A DNA stretch of 35,711 nt from Balneolales bacterium (lineage in GTDB: Bacteria > Bacteroidota > Rhodothermia > Balneolales > Cyclonatronaceae), in NCBI GenBank assembly GCA_022565805.1, contig JAIULZ010000030.1:1-35711 (forward strand). The letters are read 5' to 3'. Positions 26,276-34,653 of this stretch are shown here, piece after piece (within the stretch, counting starts at the first letter, position 1; the number at the start of each line of letters is the position of its first letter). Both the position numbers and the translations under genes were made by a program. Under the pieces are notes generated by a model. It had not been told where the DNA came from. It worked only from the letters and a program-made list of their open reading frames with translations, and did no database searches.

Positions 26276-27289
26276 CTATGATGTTCGTCTCGTCGATTTA
26301 CGTGGAATTAGCTCAGGTTCTATAATAGTATGCTTAGGCTGGAGATTTTTGTCTTTATATCGCTCAGAAAGACGCTGTATAGCCCGAATTCCAACATCGT
26401 ACATAGCCTGATCTATTGTAGTGAGATCGAGATATTTTGAAATTTTGATATTATCGTATCCTACAATTCCAACATCTTCAGGAATTCGTAACCCAAGCTC
26501 GTTAATAGCATGAATAGCGCCAATAGCCTGTGCATCGTTAGAGCAAAATATTGCATCGGGAAAAGAACCGCGCTCCTTAAGTATTTTTACCGCTTCGTAG
26601 CCAGCTTCTTCGGAAAAACCGGCATGCTTTCTGGTAATACCGGTAACAAGCATCAAATCATCTAAATCAATACCGGACTCGGCCAAAGCCTCTCTAAAAC
26701 CACGTTCTCTCTCATCGGAGATTTCAGATTTACTATGCGAGCGAATTAAGGCTACTTTTTTATACCCCATATCAACAAGATGCCTGCCAGCTTTATAGCC
26801 GCCTTTGTAATTATCCCAGTAAAAATAATCGTAGGAGGGGTGGTTAGCGCCCACTAAAATAACAGGGATGTCATAATCCTTTAACCGCTTGTGAACATCT
26901 TCAGTTATATCTATTGAAAATATTACGAGTCCGTCGGGAATACCACGGTCTACAAATCGTCTGAACTGCTTCTCAGGATTTTCTGATCCTGTGTTATAAA
27001 TGATGAAGTCAAGATCATGTTTGTTAATTTCATCCTTTACACCTTTAAGAACTTCATTAAAGAAGGGGGTTGTAAATGTGGGAACCGCAACAGCGATAAT
27101 CTGAGGCTGTCGCTTAGCAAGCATTCGGGCATTTACCTGTGGATAAAAATCCAGTTTGGCTATAGCCGCTTGTACTTTAGTTTTGGTTTCATCAGATACG
27201 TAAGGAGATTCATTTAGAACACGCGAAACAGTAGAGATTGCTACACCAGCTTCTTTTGCTACATCATAAATGGTTATTTTCTTTCCCAT
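26276..27289 (-). CDS. LacI-family transcriptional regulator
   Basis: This 337-aa repressor has the N-terminal LacI helix-turn-helix (ITIYDVAKEAGVAISTVSRVLNESPYVSDETK, 4-35), hinge helix (ARMLAKRQ) and a periplasmic-binding-like sensor domain (IIAVAVPTFTTPFFNEVLKGV, FCSNDAQAIGAIHAINELGLRIPEDVGIVGYDN, LTTIDQ). It lies immediately upstream of purC. The residues that bind hypoxanthine in E. coli PurR (Arg190/Thr192 region) are not conserved in an obvious way (here SEISDERERGF), so the effector is unknown. A core AACGTT (27310-27315) lies 21 bp upstream of its ATG and could be an autoregulatory site with the CG centre typical of LacI operators. Confidence 0.93.
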   Translation of the reverse strand: MGKKITIYDVAKEAGVAISTVSRVLNESPYVSDETKTKVQAAIAKLDFYPQVNARMLAKRQPQIIAVAVPTFTTPFFNEVLKGVKDEINKHDLDFIIYNTGSENPEKQFRRFVDRGIPDGLVIFSIDITEDVHKRLKDYDIPVILVGANHPSYDYFYWDNYKGGYKAGRHLVDMGYKKVALIRSHSKSEISDERERGFREALAESGIDLDDLMLVTGITRKHAGFSEEAGYEAVKILKERGSFPDAIFCSNDAQAIGAIHAINELGLRIPEDVGIVGYDNIKISKYLDLTTIDQAMYDVGIRAIQRLSERYKDKNLQPKHTIIEPELIPRKSTRRTS

Positions 27290-27309
27290 AAATAATTGTT
27301 TTTAATAAA

Positions 27310-27315
27310 AACGTT
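27310..27315. promoter_or_regulatory. Possible LacI-type operator core
   Basis: AACGTT in an A/T-rich setting is located 21-26 bp upstream of the lacI start. LacI-family operators usually centre on CG within A/T-rich half-sites. Only six bases are palindromic, so this is weak. Confidence 0.2.
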
Positions 27316-28857
27316 AAAATTAAAAATTATTTGCAGAGGGTATATAATATTTTGGGATCTTATTCAATATAAAACATTAGAAGCATAACCTTTGGTATCT
27401 TTATGTTATGAATAATCTGTTTAAAACCACAAACTTCAAAAGCCGTTACGGCAAGTGCTTAGTCACCAAAAAACCACCTATTAAATTATCCTCTTAAAAT
27501 ATAATGTTGCGTGTAAGCTGCATGTCTATTCATAAAAGTGTTCATAAAGCATTGAAAAACCGACTCATACGACAGCGTCTTAAATGATTTAAATTTAAGA
27601 ATATAAATAAGGGTAACTAAGCTTAACTCATATTTTTTGATACATTGTCGAATATGAAGAAAACAAACAAATTTTTTTTATAAGCCTTGTTTCATTCAAG
27701 GGCTATAAATTTTAGCAAAATTAAAGCAGCCTAATAAAACATACCGGCTCAAGCGCTCTTCTTTATTTACTGTATCCTATTCTTTAATACCTCATTGTCG
27801 ATATCAAACAAGAGGGTATATTGTTAATCAGATATCACAAATAAAAGTCTAAAAATTAGTAGCAGTAAAATTAACAGGTAATTTAAATTTCTTTTGAAGA
27901 AAGATAAGCACGCTCAACTAGCTCTTAAAATATGCCATGCCCAAACCAAATAATACCAGTCGAATGCAGGTCATATTTTAGGTACAATGGTTTACAAAAG
28001 ACTACTCAATATAGCATTAAAACACAAGAAATATGAATTAGCAGAGCAATACTGACGCTAAATACACAACTTGTAATCAAATAAACCGGGAATGCAAGCG
28101 AGAACGATACAAACACTAAGTGAATTTGCTGTGAATACCTGATTTTAGAAGTTAAAAAAAATGGCTGCAAAAAAGTGTTTGTATATCATTTAATATTAAT
28201 AGTTTGAGGATTTTGCAAAACGTCTATCCTAAATTGAAATTTAAAAATAACTACAAATCAACTTTTCATAGGCTTAATAAATTCGGCTTAAAATAATTAT
28301 TTTTTAACAAAAAAAAGACATTTTGCCTTAATAACACAGACATTTGAGATGTTTTCCAATAGAAAGTAATATCATTGGCTCTGGTATAATTTGTTCTCTA
28401 ATATACTTCCTTAAAACAATTTTTATTAGATGACGTTATCTTATATTAAGTGTTATCAATCCGTTTCCAAAAGGATTATTTTCTATATCAGGCTTAGCAC
28501 CATTATTAAATTTATTCGTTATCCCACATTCTGTTTAGTAAATAAGAAAATCAATGATGAATGATAAAATTATAAGAATTTTTATCATTGATTTATATAG
28601 GTTCAAGTCATCTTCACGAGCACGAAATTTTGCTTCAAATCCTTAACTCTACAGTATTACTTTTTTTTCGTAAACGACAAAATGGGTCTATTGTCACACC
28701 AGTAGGAAGCACCAAGATTACAGAAGAAGAATTTTGTAATCTTCGATGTCTGTTCTTCATTAAAGTGTTAGGAAATATCTTTTTGATCCGCTTTCAGGAA
28801 CGCAGTCATCTCGATTTGGATTAAAAGAAGAAATTATCAGCCCACATCCGCCCGAAC
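27316..28857. other. 1.5-kb gene-poor region between lacI and crtB
   Basis: This is the longest stretch without a supported gene. All frames are rich in stops. The only sizeable frame is 28588-28824 (78 codons from TTG), with no recognised features. Structures seen: a hairpin near 27682-27703 (AGCCTTG against CAAGGGCT, one bulge), a CATAAC/GTTATG pair near 27382-27405, and a 10-bp inverted repeat AATGATAAAA (28560-28569) with TTTTATCATT (28580-28589). No repeat, tRNA or IS end is seen. It may hold long 5' leaders, an undetected RNA, or decayed sequence. Confidence 0.5.
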
Positions 28858-29826
28858 ATGAATACTATACTAAAACTACCTTACACTTTATTCAGACCTG
28901 TTTATGAAAAAACCTCTTTTCATAAATCAGTTATTGATGAAGTACCCACAGTAGGGTTAAGGCAAGCTTATACCCATTGCAGGAAAATAACCAGGGAATA
29001 TGCAAAAACTTTCTATTTGGCAACAAGGTTATTGCCAAACAAAAAGCAACGCTCCATTTTTGCTGTATATGCTCTGTGTCGCTTCATTGATGACTTAGTA
29101 GACGAAGCCGAAGATTTAATTTTAAATAAAGAATTAAGCATTACAGAGATTCAGGCAAAACTCGATGAATTAAAAGAAATGTTGGTTTGCACCTACAACG
29201 GAGAGACTATCGAGCATCCAATACTGTATGCCTTATCCGATGTTCTTCGCACCTACCACATACCAATTAAGTATCCGCTTGAGCTTATGGAAGGGGTTTC
29301 TATGGATTTAACCAAGTCCCGTTATGCAAACTTTGATGAACTTTATGATTATAGCTATAAAGTTGCATCTGTTGTGGGTTTAATGGTAAGCGAAATTTTT
29401 GGCTATTCTGATAAAAAAGCCTTGACTCATGCAATAAGTCTTGGTATTGGAATGCAGCTCACCAACATCCTGCGAGATATTGGAGAAGACCTAACGCGAA
29501 ATCGAATTTATCTGCCACAAAATGAACTTGCGGAATTTGGAATATCAGAAGAAGATTTATTCAGCCACAAAATTGATGATAAATTTATTTCTTTCATGGA
29601 GTTTCAGATTAAACGTGCCGAGCATTATTACGAGGACGCCGATTTAGGTATACCACTACTTTCACGTGATAGCAGGTATCCTGTTGCCATGGCTAGGGTT
29701 AATTACAGTAAAATTCTAACACGAATTCGTAATAACAATTACGACGTTTTTACTCAAAGAGCCTATCTTACAACCACCGAAAAGCTATCTATGATCCCCA
29801 AAGTATGGTGGGCTAACCGGGTTTAA
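28858..29826 (+). CDS. crtB: Phytoene/squalene synthase family protein (phytoene synthase)
   Basis: This 322-aa head-to-head prenyl synthase condenses two geranylgeranyl diphosphates to phytoene, the first step of carotenoid synthesis. Both Asp-rich motifs are present: DDLVDEAED (Asp78, Asp82) and NILRDIGED (Asp207, Asp211), with RNRIYLPQNEL after the second and FYLATRLLPNKKQRSIFAVYALCRFIDD before the first. The motifs fit CrtB better than squalene synthase, but HpnC/HpnD-type enzymes cannot be excluded. No desaturase (crtI) or other carotenoid gene is near. ATG 28858 is chosen. A strong terminator follows. Confidence 0.88.
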   Translation: MNTILKLPYTLFRPVYEKTSFHKSVIDEVPTVGLRQAYTHCRKITREYAKTFYLATRLLPNKKQRSIFAVYALCRFIDDLVDEAEDLILNKELSITEIQAKLDELKEMLVCTYNGETIEHPILYALSDVLRTYHIPIKYPLELMEGVSMDLTKSRYANFDELYDYSYKVASVVGLMVSEIFGYSDKKALTHAISLGIGMQLTNILRDIGEDLTRNRIYLPQNELAEFGISEEDLFSHKIDDKFISFMEFQIKRAEHYYEDADLGIPLLSRDSRYPVAMARVNYSKILTRIRNNNYDVFTQRAYLTTTEKLSMIPKVWWANRV

Positions 29827-30265
29827 CTATCAATTTTATTGTTAAAGCGCTTTTATGATTAAATATGCATAAAAGCGCTTTTTTGTTTTATAAGGAAGGC
29901 TTTTGAAGTATATTTCAGATAGACCAATCGAATAAACTTTTAAAACAAGCCTGATATCTGTTGATAGGGGCTGCTATCAAAAGAACTTGTTATAATACTG
30001 ATCAAATAGGTTCTTACAGCCTTGCCTAAAAAATGACGTACTTTATTTGAATAAACGGAGGCCAGAGCTTACCATTTGAGGGTACTATAAGTATACTTTG
30101 TATTAAATAAGCACTATCACAATTGGAAATTAACAAAAACAGCACTATAGAATTATGCCTTTTCAGACTATATAGGGCAAACAAAAGGGATTTGTAAGGG
30201 TCTTTTGAAAATCCCTTTAAACATTAATATTCAATCCTTCCACCACATTAAAGCAGGTAATTACA
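29827..30265. other. 439-bp gap after crtB
   Basis: After the crtB terminator no gene is seen. A 7-bp hairpin TTGATAG/CTATCAA with loop GGGCTG lies at 29961-29980. It may belong to the leader of the pseudo-esterase gene. Confidence 0.45.
29844..29890 (+). terminator. Strong terminator after crtB
   Basis: A perfect 14-bp stem (AAAGCGCTTTTATG, 29844-29857, with CATAAAAGCGCTTT, 29868-29881) is followed by TTTTTGTTTTA. Confidence 0.93.
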
Positions 30266-30970
30266 ATGAAATTTGAGTCTATTAACTGGCAAAGCCCGAG
30301 TTTGGGTAGTAAAGTTACTGTTCGTGTTGCCGGCAATGCTGGAACACCCGTAATTATTTTGGCCGATACCGAGTATATTAAAAATGAAGCCTTGCTTGCC
30401 GAGAAGCTTGCCTATCAAATTAAAGAAGACCATAATGTACTTATAATAGTACCAGCAGAATTAGTTAGTCCTATTTTCGATACTACCGTTAAACCGGAAT
30501 CAAGGCTAGTACAGTATCTACATGTTGAATCTTTTATAACCGATGAACTAATTCCCCGACTTGTAAAGGATTACAGCAATAACTTCATCATTTTAGCTGG
30601 TGTTGGCAGATTTGCATATGTGGCTGCAAATCTTGTGTTTCGATTTCCTGAGAAAGTGGGCAAATTAATTTCAATTTCAGGCTTATATGATATGCGCCCG
30701 GGCTTTAACGGCGCAGAATCTGTAGATTATTACTACAATAACCCCGTCGAGTACCTTCCTCATCTTAATGAAGAATCTATTTTAAAGGAACTTACTGCAA
30801 CCGATATCAGGATTGTTTCACATAAACAGGATCCTAATAAATTTCAGGCCGAGAGCATTAGTGATTTTTTAAATCATAAATCTATTTATCACGATTTAGA
30901 TGTTTGGGGTGATGAAACGACTTTTTGTGAGGAAACTTTTTCTCTAATGCTTGCTAAACATGTGCCCTAG
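30266..30970 (+). CDS. Catalytically dead esterase-family (alpha/beta-hydrolase) protein
   Basis: This 234-aa protein aligns by eye with the putative-esterase family of alpha/beta hydrolases: NWQSPSLGSKVTVRVAGNAGTPV at the start, FPEKVGKLISISGLYDMR and YYNNPVEYLPHL in the middle, DIRIVSHKQDP and HHDLDVWGD-like end (YHDLDVWGDE). The nucleophile elbow, usually GCSFGGY in this family, is GVGRFAY (112-118), so the Ser position is Gly114. The C-terminal GHDWPWW, carrying the catalytic His, is replaced by TFCEETF (Phe220 at the His position). It should be a pseudoenzyme, with a binding or regulatory role. It is cytosolic, starts at ATG 30266 and stands alone before a structured gap and accC. Confidence 0.78.
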   Translation: MKFESINWQSPSLGSKVTVRVAGNAGTPVIILADTEYIKNEALLAEKLAYQIKEDHNVLIIVPAELVSPIFDTTVKPESRLVQYLHVESFITDELIPRLVKDYSNNFIILAGVGRFAYVAANLVFRFPEKVGKLISISGLYDMRPGFNGAESVDYYYNNPVEYLPHLNEESILKELTATDIRIVSHKQDPNKFQAESISDFLNHKSIYHDLDVWGDETTFCEETFSLMLAKHVP

Positions 30971-31270
30971 ATTGTTTTATAACTAGAATGGCAGTTAACT
31001 TTTATTTTTAAATTCTTTCCGATAGCCTTTATTTTAGCTTTTGAAGGCTTTGAGTAACCTTCTCCGGGTTGTCTCTTCGACGCCCGATCAAAAATAGAAT
31101 CAGAGTCTTCTACGCTTCAAAGTCGAAGACTCTGCTTTGGTTTGAGGAAGAAGACAGCCAAAGCAAAGAAATGGTTTTTCAGAGCCATCTCTTTTTTGAT
31201 ATTACGTAGAGCTTGTTGCAAAGCTATTTCATTTATTAGTGTTGTACTGTATTCATGATTTTCAATTATT
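30971..31270. other. 300-bp gap rich in hairpins: structured leader before accC
   Basis: Five stems are seen. (A) AGCCTT 31024-31029 with AAGGCT 31044-31049. (B) the bulged-C hairpin 31042-31063, which competes with A for the same bases. (C) CGGG/CCCG plus GTC/GAC at 31065-31086. (D) a perfect 10-bp CAGAGTCTTC (31101-31110) with GAAGACTCTG (31125-31134). (E) TGCTTTGG (31133-31140) with CCAAAGCA (31158-31165). No terminator T-run follows D or E on the plus strand; on the minus strand D is followed by ATTCTATTTTT. No ORF is supported. Confidence 0.55.
31042..31063 (+). repeat. Bulged-C hairpin element, copy 2
   Basis: GAAGG-C-TTT-GAGT-AA-CCTTC repeats the design of the element at 21996-22017: the same five-bp GAAGG/CCTTC clamp, the same bulged C and T/A upper stem, with differences only in the loop. 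It lies 207 bp before accC. Confidence 0.45.
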
Positions 31271-32791
31271 ATGCCAGATATTTCTAAAGTATTAATCGCT
31301 AACAGGGGAGAAATAGCTGTTCGGGTAATCCGTAGCTGCAAACACCTGGGTATAAAAACGGTAGCGGTCTATTCCGAACCAGATTCTTCAATGCCACACG
31401 TACTTTTGGCAGACGAGGCTGTACATATTGGTGAGGCCGCCTCATCAGCCAGCTATCTTGTAACAGATAAAATTATAGGTGCTGCTAAAAAAACGGGGGC
31501 AGATGCCATTCATCCTGGTTACGGCTTCTTGAGTGAAAACGCATCATTTGCAAAAAGATGCAGGGAAGAAGGTATAATTTTTATAGGTCCGTCGCCCGAA
31601 GCTATTGAAGCAATGGGAGATAAAACCAAGGCTCGGGAGCTTATGGAAAAACACGGTGTACCGCTTCCACCCGGAACAGCTTCTGCTTTAAAGGATATAG
31701 CCGAAGCCGAAAGTGTAGCAGAAAGAATTGGCTATCCTGTTATGATTAAAGCGGCTGCCGGCGGAGGGGGTAAAGGAATGCGCATTGTTCATCGTAAGGA
31801 AGATTTCACCTCTTCTATTCGTACCGCTAAATCTGAGGCCATGAGCGCGTTTGGTGACGACAGGGTTTATGTAGAAAAATACCTGGAAAATCCTCGTCAT
31901 ATTGAGTTTCAAATTATGGCAGACACTCACGGAAATGTGCTGCATTTCTTCGACCGGGAATGTTCCGTACAGCGAAGGCATCAAAAAGTAGTAGAAGAAG
32001 CTCCTAGTCCTTTTTTAGATAATACAATGCGGCAAGATATGGCCGCTGTAGCTGTAAAAGTAGCGAAAAGTTGCGGGTATACCGGCGCAGGTACTGTAGA
32101 GTTTCTGGCCGACAAACACCGTAATTTTTATTTTCTGGAAATGAATACACGCCTGCAGGTTGAACATCCCGTTACCGAATCAATTACAGGTTACGATCTC
32201 GTAGAGCTTCAAATCAAGGTGGCTGAAGGTAAAAAACTCGAGATTAGTCAGGACGATCTATTTATTAAAGGCCACGCTATAGAATGCCGTATTTGTGCTG
32301 AAGACCCAGCGGAAAATTTTATGCCAAGTACAGGCTATCTAAAACGCTTTTCGCCTCCTTCAGGTATTGGCGTGCGCGTAGATGAAGGCATCGAATCGAA
32401 CCGTACAGTTTCAATCAATTATGACCCGCTTCTTGCAAAACTAATTACCTATGGTAAAGACCGTGATCAGGCTATAAGAAGAATGAAAACAGCGCTCGAA
32501 GAGTTTGAGGTTGACGGTTGTAAAACAACAATCCCATTTTGCCATTTTACCATGAAACATCCCGTTTTTCAATCAGGTAATTATGACACTCACTTTATTG
32601 GCCAATATTATAAGCCTGCGCAGCTTATTCAGGAAAATGGGGATGATAATATTGATTCTGCTGCAATTCTTGCCGCAGCTTTAATCGCTGCGAATAGTAG
32701 TAAATCGCATATGGATCTTGCTAAAAGCGAAAGTAATGGACATGGCTCTAACGCTAATGGATCACTTTGGTGGACAAAAAGAGTTCGATGA
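31271..32791 (+). CDS. accC: Biotin carboxylase (acetyl/propionyl-CoA carboxylase type)
   Basis: This 506-aa ATP-grasp enzyme carboxylates biotin on a carrier protein using bicarbonate and ATP. Motifs: KVLIANRGEIAVRVIRSC (6-23), HPGYGFLSENASFA, IGPSPEAIEAMGDK, the glycine-rich AAAGGGGKGMRIV, FDRECSVQRRHQKVVEEAPS, and the catalytic LEMNTRLQVEHPVTE. It extends about 50 aa beyond the usual 450-aa AccC, with an Ala-rich helix and a Ser/Asn/Gly-rich tail ending WWTKRVR, as in some Bacteroidota acyl-CoA carboxylases. No biotin carrier protein or carboxyltransferase gene is adjacent. ATG 31271 is used. The leader is rich in hairpins. Confidence 0.95.
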   Translation: MPDISKVLIANRGEIAVRVIRSCKHLGIKTVAVYSEPDSSMPHVLLADEAVHIGEAASSASYLVTDKIIGAAKKTGADAIHPGYGFLSENASFAKRCREEGIIFIGPSPEAIEAMGDKTKARELMEKHGVPLPPGTASALKDIAEAESVAERIGYPVMIKAAAGGGGKGMRIVHRKEDFTSSIRTAKSEAMSAFGDDRVYVEKYLENPRHIEFQIMADTHGNVLHFFDRECSVQRRHQKVVEEAPSPFLDNTMRQDMAAVAVKVAKSCGYTGAGTVEFLADKHRNFYFLEMNTRLQVEHPVTESITGYDLVELQIKVAEGKKLEISQDDLFIKGHAIECRICAEDPAENFMPSTGYLKRFSPPSGIGVRVDEGIESNRTVSINYDPLLAKLITYGKDRDQAIRRMKTALEEFEVDGCKTTIPFCHFTMKHPVFQSGNYDTHFIGQYYKPAQLIQENGDDNIDSAAILAAALIAANSSKSHMDLAKSESNGHGSNANGSLWWTKRVR

Positions 32792-32936
32792 ATCCGAAAG
32801 AGTAATTTTTTAGAAGAAACTGTATGCAAATGGTACATATTCTTATGACTTACTTTAATTTTCTCAGAATTGCCCCTCCCGGAAACCAGAAGATCTTCAC
32901 AGAGCAACGGCAAAGATTTTCTTTTTATATAAAAAT

Positions 32937-33866
32937 ATGAACTCTCTTTTTGAGCAGCTAAAAGCCCTTGATACCGAGCAAATAAATTTGTCGACCAGCA
33001 GAATTGATCAGGTAAATACCCTTGAAATGGTTCGGTTAATGAATGCTGAGGATGCTAAAGTAGCGGGATATGTTCAGAAAAAAGAAAAAGAAATTGCTGA
33101 AGCTATCGATGTAATCACCTCATCATTCCGAAACGGTGGTCGCCTAATCTACTGTGGAGCAGGCACTAGTGGGCGAATTGCTATAACAGATGCTTCTGAA
33201 TGCCCGCCAACTTTTGGTGTTTCTCCCGATATGGTTACCGCTTTAATTGCCGGAGGCAAAAGCGCAGTATTTCAGGCTGTTGAAGGTGCGGAAGACAATC
33301 CGGAGGCCGGCGCTCAGGATCTTGATACCATTAGTATTAATCATAATGATGTGGTATGTGGTTTGGCTGCAAGCGGCAGAACACCTTATGTTGCAGGAGC
33401 ATTACACAAAGCATCATCAATTGTCTGTAGAACAATACTTATATGCTGTGTACCGGCATCGCAGCTACCACATGAAATGAATGCAGATATTATAATTGAT
33501 ATTCCTGTTGGACCGGAGGTTATTGCAGGCAGCACAAGGCTCAAAAGTGGTACCGCTCAGAAAATGGTCTGTAACATGCTAACGACGGGTAGCATGATAC
33601 TGCTGGGTAAAACATATGGGAATATTATGGTTGATCTGCAGTTGAGTAATAAAAAATTGGTAGAAAGAGCTCGTCGCGTAGTAATGGATATTACAGGTTT
33701 ATCATATGCGCAGGCGGTTTCTGCTTTAAAAGAGTGTAATGGGCACGTAAAAACGGCTATATTGATGGGTCTAACCGGTCTTTCTGCGCAAGAATCATCT
33801 ATCTTGCTTAATCGTAATCGTGGCAGAATCTCTGCCGCAGTCGAAAGCATTCATAAACGACCTTAA
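32937..33866 (+). CDS. murQ: N-acetylmuramic acid 6-phosphate etherase
   Basis: This 309-aa SIS-fold enzyme cleaves the lactyl ether of MurNAc-6-phosphate to give GlcNAc-6-phosphate and D-lactate in cell-wall recycling. The SIS domain has RLIYCGAGTSGRIAITDASECPPTFG (69-94), with Glu88, and AVEGAEDNPEAG, with Glu118; both correspond to the catalytic Glu residues of MurQ. A UBA-like C-terminal end (LSYAQAVSALKECNGHVKTAILMGLTGLSAQESSILLNRN) is typical. No sugar kinase or MurP transporter is adjacent. It leads a probable operon murQ-plsC-TonB-like (gaps 14 and 29 bp). Confidence 0.96.
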   Translation: MNSLFEQLKALDTEQINLSTSRIDQVNTLEMVRLMNAEDAKVAGYVQKKEKEIAEAIDVITSSFRNGGRLIYCGAGTSGRIAITDASECPPTFGVSPDMVTALIAGGKSAVFQAVEGAEDNPEAGAQDLDTISINHNDVVCGLAASGRTPYVAGALHKASSIVCRTILICCVPASQLPHEMNADIIIDIPVGPEVIAGSTRLKSGTAQKMVCNMLTTGSMILLGKTYGNIMVDLQLSNKKLVERARRVVMDITGLSYAQAVSALKECNGHVKTAILMGLTGLSAQESSILLNRNRGRISAAVESIHKRP

Positions 33867-33880
33867 CTAAATACGTATAC

Positions 33881-34624
33881 ATGAATCATTTGCTAAGCGC
33901 AATACTATGGGTAATCTACGGCTTTTCATTTGTTTTGTCTTTTTTAACTGGATTAGTTGTTCGCATTTTTACATTTCCATTCGATAAATTTAACCGCTAC
34001 CCAAACGCAGTGATGATGTTTTTCGGCAAGTCTATTATTGTGTGTAATCCATTTTGGAAGAAACACTATTTCGGACTAGAAAAACTTGATAACAGGGTAC
34101 CGGGGTATATCCGGGTCGCAAATCATCAAAGTTTTCTTGACATGCCCTTGTTGGCCACTCTGCCCACAAACATGAAATGGATATCAAAAAAAGAGCTTTT
34201 TAAAATACCTATCGTAGGCTGGATTATGTCGTTAGCCGGACACATTTCTGTAGACAGGGGCGCTAAAGGCGCTGCTAAATCACTACTTGCGATGAATGCA
34301 CCTATAGAATGCGGAACAAGTGTCATGATATTTCCAGAAGGAACGAGATCCCGGGAGGGTAAGTTAAAACCTTTTAAGAAAGGCGCATTTTACTCCTCCT
34401 TTGATAACAAGTTCGACATACAACCAATCGTTATTGAAGGAACTTATAAATGCATGAAACCCGACACATGGGTAATGAATCTGACCGGTAATTTATATGT
34501 TTCGGTCCTCGAGCCCATTAGCCCGGAAAACTTTAGCTCTGTAGATGAACTAACAAACCATGTATTTAATGTGATTAAGCAAGAGTCTGACAGATTGCAG
34601 AGTCTTGATAATAAAAATACATAA
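33881..34624 (+). CDS. plsC: 1-acyl-sn-glycerol-3-phosphate acyltransferase
   Basis: This 247-aa membrane-anchored enzyme adds the second acyl chain to lysophosphatidic acid, making phosphatidic acid. One hydrophobic N-terminal helix (about 6-30) precedes the acyltransferase domain: the HX4D motif is NHQSFLD (His82, Asp87), then the substrate pocket segment NMKWISKKELFKIPIVGW, FPEGTRSREGKLKPFKKGAFY (from 151) and IQPIVIEG. These are the four blocks of the LPLAT family. Length fits. It lies 14 bp after murQ, so both are probably transcribed together. Confidence 0.95.
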   Translation: MNHLLSAILWVIYGFSFVLSFLTGLVVRIFTFPFDKFNRYPNAVMMFFGKSIIVCNPFWKKHYFGLEKLDNRVPGYIRVANHQSFLDMPLLATLPTNMKWISKKELFKIPIVGWIMSLAGHISVDRGAKGAAKSLLAMNAPIECGTSVMIFPEGTRSREGKLKPFKKGAFYSSFDNKFDIQPIVIEGTYKCMKPDTWVMNLTGNLYVSVLEPISPENFSSVDELTNHVFNVIKQESDRLQSLDNKNT

Positions 34625-34653
34625 CACCTGCCTAATAGCTGCGTTTTCTGGCT

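Noticed and set aside
28588-28824. 78-codon frame from TTG before crtB
   Set aside because: No recognised motif, a non-ATG start next to an inverted repeat, and base composition like the surrounding spacer. Kept only as a note in the gap entry.
31117-31341. Minus-strand 74-codon frame over the accC start
   Set aside because: It overlaps the conserved N-terminus of accC and the hairpin array; treated as a shadow.
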